Made by a program: the position numbers and the translations under genes. A DNA stretch of 23,477 bases, from NCBI GenBank assembly GCA_000434735.1, contig FR881259.1, positions 6,148 through 29,624 of the forward strand, written 5' to 3'. Each line of letters starts with the position of its first letter. The first letter of the stretch is position 1. The notes under the pieces are model-generated. The model did no database searches, was not told where the DNA came from, and worked only from the letters and a program-made list of their open reading frames with translations. This DNA is from Bacteroides sp. CAG:530 (lineage in GTDB: Bacteria; Bacteroidota; Bacteroidia; Bacteroidales; Bacteroidaceae). Below, one piece after another: positions 13,547 through 20,992 of this stretch.

Positions 13547-15073
13547 ATGAACGAGAATCCGAGAATAGAGATCATGGATACAACACTCCGCGACGGTGAA
13601 CAGACCAGCGGAGTGTCTTTCGTGCCTCATGAAAAACTGATGATAGCGCGTTTGCTGCTCGAAGAATTGAGGGTAGACCGTATAGAGGTGGCATCGGCAC
13701 GAGTGTCGGAAGGTGAGTTCAACGCTGTGCGGATGATTTGCGATTGGGCGGCGCGCAAGAACTTGTTGTCGAGGGTAGAAGTACTTGGATTCGTAGATGG
13801 TAAGACTTCTGTCGATTGGATTTATAATACTGGATGCCGGGTGATAAACCTCTTGACCAAGGGCTCTGAAAAGCATTGTACTTTTCAGCTGAAGAAGACG
13901 TTACAGGAGCATTTGGCTGATATCCGCAAAACGGTGGCGTATGCCATTGATAAGGGGATGGATGTAAATGTATACCTTGAAGACTGGAGCAACGGTATAA
14001 AGGATTCGCCAGATTATGTGTTCGGCTTGGTAGACGGGCTGAAAGATACAGGCATACGTCGTTTCATGTTGCCCGATACTTTGGGTATCCTCAATCCGCT
14101 TCAGGTGATAGAGTTCATGCGTAAGATGAAGAAACGCTATCCAGATTTGCATTTCGATTTCCATGCGCATAATGATTATGATTTGGCAGTAAGTAATGTA
14201 CTGGCAGCCGTGCTGAGCGGAGTGCGAGGGCTTCATACCACCATCAATGGCTTGGGCGAACGCGCGGGCAATGCTCCGTTGTCGAGTGTGCAGGCTATTC
14301 TGAAAGATCATTTTCATGCTATCACCAATATAGACGAGAGTCGCCTTAATGAGGTAAGTCGTCTGGTGGAATCGTATTCTGGTGTTAGTATTCCGGCTAA
14401 TAAGCCTATTGTTGGCGAGAGCGTATTTACGCAGGTTGCTGGGGTACATGCCGATGGCGACAATAAGAACAATCTGTACTGCAACGATTTGTTGCCCGAG
14501 CGATTTGGTCGCGTGCGAGAATATGCCCTCGGAAAGAATTCTGGAAAGGCTAATATCCGCAAGAACTTGGAAAGTCTGGGCTTGGAACTCGATGAAGATT
14601 CGATGCGTAAAGTCACTCAGCGCATCATCGAGTTGGGCGACCGTAAGGAACAGGTTACGCAAGACGATCTGCCTTATATTATATCGGATGTGCTGAAGCA
14701 CGACTGTATAAATAATAAGGTGAAGTTGCTAAGCTATTTCGTAACCTTGGCAAAGGGGCTGAAACCGATGGCTACACTAAGCATAGAAATAGACGGACAG
14801 GTATATCAGGAAAGTTCATCGGGCGATGGTCAGTATGACGCTTTTGTACGTGCACTCCGTAAGATATATAAGGAGGCGCTGCATCGCAAGTTCCCCATGC
14901 TTACCAATTACGCCGTGTCTATCCCTCCTGGCGGACGTACCGATGCCTTTGTGCAGACGGTAATCACATGGAGCTACGAAGACAGGGAGTTCCGTACACG
15001 CGGACTTGACGCTGACCAAACGGAAGCTGCCATTAAAGCTACCATCAAAATGCTAAATATAATAGAAGAATAA
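13547..15073 (+). CDS. 2-isopropylmalate synthase-like protein, possible citramalate synthase
   Basis: A 508-residue second member of the LeuA/homocitrate/citramalate synthase family, different from leuA upstream. It has DTTLRDGEQ (Asp11 metal ligand), HAHND (His206, His208), NGLGERAGN and a C-terminal LeuA-dimer regulatory domain from about residue 385 (KVKLLSYFVTLAKGLKPMATLSIEIDG). One possibility is (R)-citramalate synthase, joining acetyl-CoA and pyruvate so that LeuCDB yield 2-oxobutyrate for isoleucine; the other is a second isopropylmalate synthase. The pocket residues cannot be assigned by eye, so the choice is left open and no symbol is given. Its place between leuD and leuB supports a role using the shared LeuCDB enzymes. 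Confidence 0.85.
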   Translation: MNENPRIEIMDTTLRDGEQTSGVSFVPHEKLMIARLLLEELRVDRIEVASARVSEGEFNAVRMICDWAARKNLLSRVEVLGFVDGKTSVDWIYNTGCRVINLLTKGSEKHCTFQLKKTLQEHLADIRKTVAYAIDKGMDVNVYLEDWSNGIKDSPDYVFGLVDGLKDTGIRRFMLPDTLGILNPLQVIEFMRKMKKRYPDLHFDFHAHNDYDLAVSNVLAAVLSGVRGLHTTINGLGERAGNAPLSSVQAILKDHFHAITNIDESRLNEVSRLVESYSGVSIPANKPIVGESVFTQVAGVHADGDNKNNLYCNDLLPERFGRVREYALGKNSGKANIRKNLESLGLELDEDSMRKVTQRIIELGDRKEQVTQDDLPYIISDVLKHDCINNKVKLLSYFVTLAKGLKPMATLSIEIDGQVYQESSSGDGQYDAFVRALRKIYKEALHRKFPMLTNYAVSIPPGGRTDAFVQTVITWSYEDREFRTRGLDADQTEAAIKATIKMLNIIEE

Positions 15074-15096
15074 GATATAAAAAACAGAATAAGATT

Positions 15097-16158
15097 ATGG
15101 ATTTTAAAATTGCTGTATTACCGGGCGATGGTATCGGTCCCGAAATTTCAATTCAGGGAGTAGATGTCATGACTGCCGTTTGTAAGAAGTTCGGACATAA
15201 AGTAAGTTACGAATATGCTATCTGTGGAGCTGATGCCATTGACAAAGTAGGCGACCCATTCCCAGAAGAAACTTATCAGGCTTGTAAGAATGCCGATGCG
15301 GTATTGTTTTCTGCGGTAGGCGACCCTAAGTTCGATAATAACCCTACTGCTAAGGTTCGTCCGGAACAAGGTTTGTTGGCTATGCGTAAGAAATTGGGCT
15401 TGTTCGCTAATATACGTCCGGTGCAGACATTCAAGTGCTTGCTTCACAAATCTCCGCTTCGTGCCGAATTGGTAGATGGTGCCGACTTCCTATGTATCCG
15501 TGAACTTACCGGCGGTATGTATTTCGGTGAGAAGTATCAAGATAACGAGAAGGCTTACGATACTAATATGTATACTCGCCCCGAGATAGAACGTATCTTG
15601 AAGGTTGGTTTTGAATATGCCATGAAGCGCAACAAGCATCTTACGGTTGTAGATAAGGCTAACGTTTTGGCTTCATCGCGTTTGTGGCGTCAGATTGCTC
15701 AGGAAATGGCTCCTTCATATCCGGAAGTAAAGACCGACTATATGTATGTTGACAATGCGGCTATGCGCATGATTCAGGAACCTAAGTTCTTCGATGTAAT
15801 GGTTACGGAAAATACTTTCGGTGATATCCTTACCGATGAAGGTTCTTGTATCAGCGGCTCTATGGGATTGTTGCCGTCGGCTTCTACCGGCGAAAGTACT
15901 CCGGTGTTCGAACCTATCCACGGTTCTTGGCCTCAGGCTAAGGGATTGAATATCGCTAATCCGCTGGCTCAAATCTTGTCGGTTGCTATGTTGTTTGAGT
16001 ACTTCGACTTGAAAGAAGAAGGCACTTTGATTAGAAAGGCAGTAGATGCTTCGCTCGACGCTAACGTGCGTACTCCGGAAATTCAGGTAGAAGGTGGAGA
16101 AAAATACGGTACAAAAGAAGTTGGCGCTTGGATTGTAGATTATATTAAGAACGCTTAA
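15097..16158 (+). CDS. leuB: 3-isopropylmalate dehydrogenase
   Basis: A 353-residue NAD-dependent decarboxylating dehydrogenase that converts 3-isopropylmalate to 2-oxoisocaproate. It begins with the family signature KIAVLPGDGIGPEI. Further hallmarks are RPEQGLLAMRKKLGLFANIRP, ELTGGMYFGEK, the VDKANVL segment, the TENTFGDILTDEGS metal/substrate region and EPIHGSWPQAKGLNIANP near the cofactor site. It is the last gene of the operon, 23 nt after the synthase gene, and is followed by a terminator about 40 nt later. Confidence 0.97.
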   Translation: MDFKIAVLPGDGIGPEISIQGVDVMTAVCKKFGHKVSYEYAICGADAIDKVGDPFPEETYQACKNADAVLFSAVGDPKFDNNPTAKVRPEQGLLAMRKKLGLFANIRPVQTFKCLLHKSPLRAELVDGADFLCIRELTGGMYFGEKYQDNEKAYDTNMYTRPEIERILKVGFEYAMKRNKHLTVVDKANVLASSRLWRQIAQEMAPSYPEVKTDYMYVDNAAMRMIQEPKFFDVMVTENTFGDILTDEGSCISGSMGLLPSASTGESTPVFEPIHGSWPQAKGLNIANPLAQILSVAMLFEYFDLKEEGTLIRKAVDASLDANVRTPEIQVEGGEKYGTKEVGAWIVDYIKNA

Positions 16159-16199
16159 TAACACCTAAGATTAATTCGTTTTTATAGAATAGGTGATAG

Positions 16200-16237
16200 A
16201 GTGCGAGCGGTCTGTATGACTTCTCGCACTTTTCTTT
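16200..16237 (+). terminator. Terminator of the leu operon
   Basis: AGTGCGAG at 16200-16207 pairs with CTCGCACT at 16223-16230, a perfect 8-bp stem, followed by a T-rich tract (TTTTCTTTT). It lies 41 nt after the leuB stop. Confidence 0.8.
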
Positions 16238-16302
16238 TATAATACTCCTTTTAGATTTGATTCTTATGCCATGCGTTAAGTATTTGCACTTTATTTGAGG
16301 GC

Positions 16303-16339
16303 ATAAAAAATCCCCGACCGAACTTTCGTTCAGTCGGGG
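16303..16339 (-). terminator. Terminator of the rpsF-rpsR-rplI operon
   Basis: CCCCGAC (16312-16318) pairs with GTCGGGG (16333-16339), with an inner GAAC/GTTC stem capped by a four-base loop. On the minus strand it is followed by a T run (complement of the A run at 16305-16310), 30 nt downstream of the rplI stop. It may also back up the leu terminator. Confidence 0.85.
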
Positions 16340-16368
16340 GCTTTATCAAGTATTTACAGATAGCAAAA

Positions 16369-16818
16369 TTAAGCTTCTTCTGCAACAACTTCGAAAGGAA
16401 TTTCAACAGAAACTTCCTTGTGAAGTTTAACGATTGCTTTGTAGTGGCCAACTTCTTTAACCTGTTCCTTAACAACGATAATCTTACGATCGATGTTATG
16501 ACCCAACTTAGCCAATTCGTCAGCGATCTGGATGTTAGTAACAGAACCGTAGATAGCACCTGTTGCGCTAACCTTAGTCGGGATAGTCAAAGTTACATCC
16601 TTCAATGATTCAGCAACTGCTTCAGCATCTTTCTTAATCTTTTCCAATTTGTGAGCACGCTGTTTCAATTCTTCAGCCAACATTTTCTTTGCAGCTGGAG
16701 AAGCGATCACTGCCTTGCCTGTCGGAATAAGATAGTTACGACCATAACCAGACTTAACGGTTACAATATCATTTTTGTAGCCCAAGTTAGCTACGTCTTC
16801 TTTCAAAATAATTTCCAT
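16369..16818 (-). CDS. rplI: 50S ribosomal protein L9
   Basis: A 149-residue L9, a two-domain protein of the large subunit. The N-terminal domain begins MEIILKEDVANLGYKNDIVTVKSGYGRNYLIPTG with the KxGYxRNYLIP signature. A long connecting helix (about 40-75) and the C-terminal rRNA-binding domain follow. Length is normal. It is the last gene of the ribosomal operon, 18 nt after rpsR. Confidence 0.97.
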   Translation of the reverse strand: MEIILKEDVANLGYKNDIVTVKSGYGRNYLIPTGKAVIASPAAKKMLAEELKQRAHKLEKIKKDAEAVAESLKDVTLTIPTKVSATGAIYGSVTNIQIADELAKLGHNIDRKIIVVKEQVKEVGHYKAIVKLHKEVSVEIPFEVVAEEA

Positions 16819-16836
16819 ACTCTTATTCCTCCTTTA

Positions 16837-17106
16837 TTATTTCATCATATCTGTAACATAAGGCAGTAAAGCCAAGTGACGAGCTCTCTTAACGGCCTGT
16901 GCAATACGACGTTGGAACTTCAAAGAAGTACCTGTAATGCGGCGCGGAAGGATTTTACCCTGTTCGTTCAAGAATTTCTTCAAGAATTCAGGATCTTTAT
17001 AGTCGATATACTTAATGCCACTCTTTTTGAAACGGCAATATTTTTTCTTTTTAACGTCTACAGTAGGCGGAGTTAAATAGCGGATTTCTGATTGTTGCTG
17101 TGCCAT
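16837..17106 (-). CDS. rpsR: 30S ribosomal protein S18
   Basis: An 89-residue S18, which binds with S6 to the platform of the small subunit. It shows the typical KKKYCRFKKSGIKYIDYKD, LPRRITGTSLKFQRRIAQAVKRARHLALLPY core. It has a Bacteroidota-style N-terminal extension (MAQQQSEIRYLTPP). The gene starts 2 nt after the rpsF stop, so it is probably translationally coupled to its partner. Confidence 0.97.
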   Translation of the reverse strand: MAQQQSEIRYLTPPTVDVKKKKYCRFKKSGIKYIDYKDPEFLKKFLNEQGKILPRRITGTSLKFQRRIAQAVKRARHLALLPYVTDMMK

Positions 17107-17108
17107 GA

Positions 17109-17456
17109 TTAGTTTTCCTCCTTTTTAGTTGATTTAATGTTTCTTCTCTTAGCAGCGTATTCTGCAGCGTACTTATCCATCTTGAAAGTCAAGAAACGGA
17201 TTACACGTTCGTCACGACGGAAATTGATTTCCAATTTAGCGATTACAGACGGTTCTGCATTGAACTCGATCAGTTGATAAAAACCTGTTGACTTCTTCTG
17301 GATAGGATAAGCCAGTTTCTTCAATCCCCAGTTTTCTTCATTGATGATCTCCGCTCCTTCCTGAGTCAGGACAGCTTTGAACTTCTCTACCGCTTCCTTC
17401 ATCTGAACGTCAGACAAAACGGGAGTTAAAATGAAAACGGTTTCGTATTGATTCAT
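17109..17456 (-). CDS. rpsF: 30S ribosomal protein S6
   Basis: A 115-residue S6, partner of S18 in the small subunit. MNQYETVFILTPVLSD, the GLKKLAYPIQKKSTGFYQLIEF strand pair and RRDERVIRFLTFKMD are family hallmarks, with a Lys/Arg/Glu-rich tail. It is the first gene of the rpsF-rpsR-rplI operon, with its own promoter about 45 nt upstream. Confidence 0.97.
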   Translation of the reverse strand: MNQYETVFILTPVLSDVQMKEAVEKFKAVLTQEGAEIINEENWGLKKLAYPIQKKSTGFYQLIEFNAEPSVIAKLEINFRRDERVIRFLTFKMDKYAAEYAAKRRNIKSTKKEEN

Positions 17457-17501
17457 ACTATTCGTTGTTAAATAATTAATAATAAATTTCTAAATGCGGT
17501 G

Positions 17502-17532
17502 CAAAGGTACGTCTTTTTATTTAGAAAACAAG
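17502..17532 (-). promoter_or_regulatory. Promoter of the rpsF operon
   Basis: On the minus strand TACCTTTG (complement of 17502-17509) matches TAnnTTTG, with a CTTG -33-like element (complement of 17529-17532) at a 19-nt spacing. The predicted 5' leader of rpsF is about 40 nt. Confidence 0.7.
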
Positions 17533-17604
17533 TGTCGCAATGTTTTTTATTGATAAATAATGTTATTTCGGTGTGCAACTTATATTTTTTCAGAGAAACT
17601 GTAC

Positions 17605-17612
17605 TAACTTTG
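17605..17612 (+). promoter_or_regulatory. -7 element of the MarR gene promoter
   Basis: TAACTTTG matches TAnnTTTG and lies 25 nt before the regulator ATG. No good -33 TTTG is seen at the usual distance. It is divergent from the rpsF promoter in a 180-nt gap. Confidence 0.5.
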
Positions 17613-17636
17613 CGAAGTTGCTTAAACAATAATTAT

Positions 17637-18083
17637 ATGATAGAACAGTTTAATTTTGACATACAGCTGATTTTCGCCATTCTGAATGGTAAGGTATCGG
17701 CGGCGATAAACCGTAAGTTGATACGTAATTTTAGGCAGAATGGAATGGAGATAACTCCGGAGCAGTGGACGGTGTTGTTGTTTTTGTGGGAGAAGGACGG
17801 AGTGACTCAGCAGGAGTTGTGTAACGCTACTTTTAAGGATAAGCCCAGCATGACGCGCCTGATAGATAATATGGAGAAACAGCATCTTGTGGTTCGTATT
17901 AATGATAAGAAAGACCGTCGTACTAATCTGATTCACCTGACCAAAACGGGTAAGGACTTGGAAGACAAGGCTCGTTTCATAGCCAACAAAACGTTGAAGG
18001 AGGCTCTGCACGGTCTTACACTTGAGGAATTAAGAGTGAGTCAGGAAGTTCTTCGTAAGATATTCACAAATATCAAGGATTGA
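17637..18083 (+). CDS. MarR-family transcriptional regulator
   Basis: A 148-residue winged-helix regulator. The start at 17637 (MIEQFNFDIQLIF) is chosen over an upstream in-frame ATG at 17499, because the latter lies before the predicted promoter element and adds an unrelated stretch. Residues about 35-110 carry the MarR core: ITPEQWTVLLFLWEKDGVTQQELCNATFKDKPSMTRLIDNMEKQHLV, then the wing with DKKDRRTNLIHLTKTGK. The flanking helices form the dimer interface. One Cys (in QELCNAT) might allow redox sensing, but this is speculative. A possible target is its own promoter or the small membrane protein gene 107 nt downstream. Confidence 0.9.
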   Translation: MIEQFNFDIQLIFAILNGKVSAAINRKLIRNFRQNGMEITPEQWTVLLFLWEKDGVTQQELCNATFKDKPSMTRLIDNMEKQHLVVRINDKKDRRTNLIHLTKTGKDLEDKARFIANKTLKEALHGLTLEELRVSQEVLRKIFTNIKD

Positions 18084-18190
18084 GCGCCTGTTTTTTTCTT
18101 AAAATAATTTCTTCAATACAGAAATTATGCCTTAATTTGTAACCACTAACGAAACAATAACAATATATTAAATATAAAAAAAGAACACAC

Positions 18191-18367
18191 ATGAAAAACT
18201 TATTAAAGAATCTGGGAGTGATATTGGTGGTTCTCGGTGCCATTATCCTTATCGCATGCTATTTTACAGGCGATGTAAACAATAATGTGATATTGGGATC
18301 TGCAATGACTCTTATAGTTGTGGGTCTGTTGTCATTCATCATTCTTAATAAACGTATTACAGATTGA
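18191..18367 (+). CDS. Small two-helix membrane protein (58 aa)
   Basis: A 58-codon gene, MKNLLKNLGVILVVLGAIIL through to NKRITD. Two hydrophobic stretches (about residues 8-24 and 34-51) are separated by a short polar turn (FTGDVNNN), giving a helical hairpin with both ends probably cytoplasmic (Lys-rich N-terminus, NKR C-terminus). The ATG follows an A-rich leader and the stop is 21 nt before a strong terminator, which supports a real gene. I do not recognise a function. It lies downstream of the MarR regulator on the same strand. Confidence 0.8.
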   Translation: MKNLLKNLGVILVVLGAIILIACYFTGDVNNNVILGSAMTLIVVGLLSFIILNKRITD

Positions 18368-18388
18368 CATTTACCCCTGTTGTTTTAG

Positions 18389-18433
18389 AAGCAGAAAGCC
18401 GGAAATACTCAAAGTACTTCCGGCTTTCTGCTT
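18389..18433. terminator. Bidirectional terminator between the small membrane gene and rprY
   Basis: A perfect 16-bp stem (18389-18404 with 18418-18433) with an inner TACT/AGTA helix. It lies between converging genes. Neither side has a strong T run, but the stem is long and GC-rich at its centre. Confidence 0.75.
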
Positions 18434-18454
18434 ATATGAAGTAGCGAAGTGGAT

Positions 18455-19153
18455 TTATTCCTTTTCGGGGGCGATGAGTTTATATCCTTTTCCGTGGATA
18501 TTTATAATCTCAATGCTTTCGTCTTCTTTAAGGTGCTTACGCAGTTTGGTGATATACACGTCCATACTACGTGCGTTAAAGTAGTTATCGTCTATCCAGA
18601 TAGTCTTCAGAGCAAAGTCTCTTTGCAGGATTTCGTTTGCGTGTGCGCAGAGCAATCCCAAAAGCTCAGATTCTTTAGTAGTCAACTTAGTCTGCTTGTC
18701 GCCAATGGTAAGCAACTGCTTCTGTGTATCGAAAGTGAAGCGTCCTATTTGGTACAATGTACTTTCTTTAGAACGTTTTCCGCGTACTCGGCGCAATATA
18801 GCTTCGATACGTAGAGTTAATTCTTCCATACTGAACGGCTTGGTGATATAGTCGTCGGCACCAATCTTAAAGCCTTCGAGTATATCTTCCTTCATTGTTT
18901 TTGCTGTCAAGAATATGATAGGAATATCTGCATTGATTTGTCGGATGTCTTGAGCCAAAGTGAATCCGTCTTTTTTAGGCATCATCACATCGAGCACACA
19001 TATATCATATTTGTTTTTCAGGAAAGCCTTATATCCGGCTTCACCATCGGGGCACAACTCGGCTGCATAGTTTTTAGCTTGCAGATACTCCCGCAGTAGC
19101 ATGCCAAGATTTTCATCATCTTCGCATAATAAGATACGCAATTTTTCTTCCAT
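18455..19153 (-). CDS. rprY: Two-component response regulator RprY
   Basis: A 232-residue OmpR/PhoB-type regulator. The receiver domain (1-120) has the acidic pocket EDD at 11-13, phospho-acceptor Asp55 (VLDVMMPKKDG), Thr83 and Lys105. A winged-helix DNA-binding domain (about 135-230) includes LTTKESELLGLLCAHANEILQRD and the RSMDVYITKLRKHLKED recognition region. The sequence matches what I know of Bacteroides RprY, first described with RprX. It starts 2 nt after the rprX stop, so the two are co-translated. Confidence 0.9.
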   Translation of the reverse strand: MEEKLRILLCEDDENLGMLLREYLQAKNYAAELCPDGEAGYKAFLKNKYDICVLDVMMPKKDGFTLAQDIRQINADIPIIFLTAKTMKEDILEGFKIGADDYITKPFSMEELTLRIEAILRRVRGKRSKESTLYQIGRFTFDTQKQLLTIGDKQTKLTTKESELLGLLCAHANEILQRDFALKTIWIDDNYFNARSMDVYITKLRKHLKEDESIEIINIHGKGYKLIAPEKE

Positions 19154-19155
19154 GA

Positions 19156-20694
19156 TTATTCTTCTTTAAATAAGGGTAATACAATAATAAATTTAGTTCC
19201 TACATTCAGTTCACTTTCGGCGCGTATAGAGCCTTGGTGATCTGTAATGATTTTCTTTACATAGGCCAGTCCTAATCCGAAGCCTTTCACGTCGTGACGG
19301 TTTCCGGTATGGACACGGTAGAACTTGTCGAATATTTTTTTCAGGTTTTCTTTCTTGATACCTATACCATTATCTTCTATCGAGATATGTAGTTTTCCGC
19401 CTTCGTTCCATGTGCGTACTTTAAGCTGTATGTTTACATCCGGCTTCTTATACTTCAACGCATTGTCGAGCAGGTTGAATATCACGTTGGTAAAGTGCAT
19501 CTCGTCTACGTATACAAATGGGTCGTCAGCGTCGAACGCCACATCGAGTGTTCCGTTGCAGTTCTCCACTTTCAAGCGGAACGTGTTGGTTACATTGTAT
19601 ATAATCTCGTTGGCATCTACTTCCTTCTTCTTAAGGGTGGCTTTTTGCCGTTCGAACATTGACATCTGTAATACCTTTTCGACCTGGAATCTTAAGCGTT
19701 TGGTTTCGTCGTTTATTACTCCCGATATATGCTTGAACATGGCCGGTGATTTTCCTACCGCCGGGTCGTTTAGCATTTGCGCTGCCAATGAGATTGTAGA
19801 GATAGGTGTCTTGAACTCGTGAGTCATGTTGTTGATGAAGTCGTTCTTTATCTCTGTGAGTTTCTTTTGGCGGAAGATGATGTAGATGGTAAAGATGAAG
19901 GTAACCAGCAGTACCAGCGTAAACACGATAGAAGGTATCATAAAGCTAACCGAACTGAAGATATAGTTGTCCATTGTAGGAAAGAAGATGTTTACGAATC
20001 CCATTTTTGCGGGAGGGTCTTTTTCGAACAATAGGCGTGAGTAAATCTTCTCGTTGTCATATACATAATCCGAGCAGCGATATACTTCTTTTCCGTCGCG
20101 GTCGGTCACCGTGAAGTGGAACGGGATATCTATTCCGTTGTTAAGTAGTTCGGCTTTCAAGAAATGGTCTAACTGCTTAAAGTTGACTCTTTCTTTCAGT
20201 GGCTTGTCGTTAGGCGTATACAGAATACTGTAAACTACTTCGTCCAGCAAGGCACGCTGGTATATGTATCGTTCCTTCAGAATCTCTTGCAAGTTGCGCG
20301 AGGTTTGCTGAATGTTATTTCCGTTAGAGAATATAACCTTTGGAACTCTGGACGGACGGTTGATAGTAGTTTTGAGTTCGAAAGTAGAAAATGTACTTCC
20401 GTCAGAAGAGGTCACCGTATACCGATGAAATTCGCCGATGTTGTTATCCGAATTATTTCCTTGCATCTGCTGTGCGGCACGTTCAGTGGCGGCAACGTCT
20501 TGTTCCAGATACTTTTTCGTTTCTACCAATTCAAGATTATGCACCGCTTGCGCAAGGCTACGTCCTACATTTTCTTCGAACTGTTCTTTGCGCATTTTGA
20601 CCATCTCCTCTATATAGCTTACTTGCAGATAGAGCAGGCTGAGGAAAGATAGTCCCATTACAATACCTAATATCCAAATTGTCGTCTTTTTCAT
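19156..20694 (-). CDS. rprX: Sensor histidine kinase RprX
   Basis: A 512-residue membrane sensor kinase. I use the ATG at 20694 (MKKTTIWILGIVMGLSFLSLLYL), since the 16 extra residues of the longer frame would push the first membrane helix inward. TM1 is about residues 6-24, followed by a periplasmic sensor region and TM2 near 255-280 (MIPSIVFTLVLLVTFIFTIYII). The HisKA domain has the phospho-acceptor His292 in NNMTHEFKTPIS. The HATPase domain shows the N box (NVIFNLLDNALKYKK), EDNGIGIKKENL, the F box (FDKFYRV) and KGFGLGLAYV. It partners RprY directly downstream. The signal is not evident. Confidence 0.9.
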   Translation of the reverse strand: MKKTTIWILGIVMGLSFLSLLYLQVSYIEEMVKMRKEQFEENVGRSLAQAVHNLELVETKKYLEQDVAATERAAQQMQGNNSDNNIGEFHRYTVTSSDGSTFSTFELKTTINRPSRVPKVIFSNGNNIQQTSRNLQEILKERYIYQRALLDEVVYSILYTPNDKPLKERVNFKQLDHFLKAELLNNGIDIPFHFTVTDRDGKEVYRCSDYVYDNEKIYSRLLFEKDPPAKMGFVNIFFPTMDNYIFSSVSFMIPSIVFTLVLLVTFIFTIYIIFRQKKLTEIKNDFINNMTHEFKTPISTISLAAQMLNDPAVGKSPAMFKHISGVINDETKRLRFQVEKVLQMSMFERQKATLKKKEVDANEIIYNVTNTFRLKVENCNGTLDVAFDADDPFVYVDEMHFTNVIFNLLDNALKYKKPDVNIQLKVRTWNEGGKLHISIEDNGIGIKKENLKKIFDKFYRVHTGNRHDVKGFGLGLAYVKKIITDHQGSIRAESELNVGTKFIIVLPLFKEE

Positions 20695-20903
20695 GAAGAC
20701 AAAATTAAAAGCGATTCGGTTACTGTGAAGTGCGGTTAACATGTTTTAAACCGTGTTTCTTTTATATTAACCAAATCTTAAATTTAACATATCAAATAAC
20801 GAATCTCATTGCTGAGATGAGATAGTTACTTTGCAAAAATAATAAAAAATTAATCAAACGGCAAAGTGTTACGGCCTAAACTTTAAGCATTGTTAAAAAG
20901 AGA
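20695..20903. other. Gap between rprX and the fusA2 terminator
   Basis: About 210 AT-rich bases that should hold the rprX promoter. A perfect 6-bp inverted repeat, ATCTCA/TGAGAT with a 4-nt spacer, lies at 20803-20818 and could be an operator. A TTACTTTG at 20826-20833 on the plus strand is one mismatch from a -7 element, but no -33 partner is seen. No gene was found. Confidence 0.4.
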
Positions 20904-20958
20904 AAGAGAGACATTGAACTGTCGGGAAGTTAATTCCTTCGGGTTCGATGTCTCTCTT
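20904..20958 (-). terminator. Terminator of fusA2
   Basis: A 16-bp stem with one T-G wobble joins 20904-20919 and 20943-20958, with a further GGAA/TTCC pairing inside the loop. On the minus strand it is followed by a T/C-rich tract, about 35 nt after the fusA2 stop. Confidence 0.75.
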
Positions 20959-20992
20959 CAATTATAAAATAGGAGTAGAAATAGAGGTTCTA

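Noticed and set aside
17457..17501. S6:S18 autoregulatory RNA leader upstream of rpsF
   Set aside because: The leader is only about 40 nt and I cannot fold the known bulged stem in it.
20820..20958. Small RNA from a plus-strand promoter at 20826 ending at the hairpin at 20958
   Set aside because: The -7 match is imperfect and no -33 element is at the right distance; the hairpin is better explained as the fusA2 terminator.
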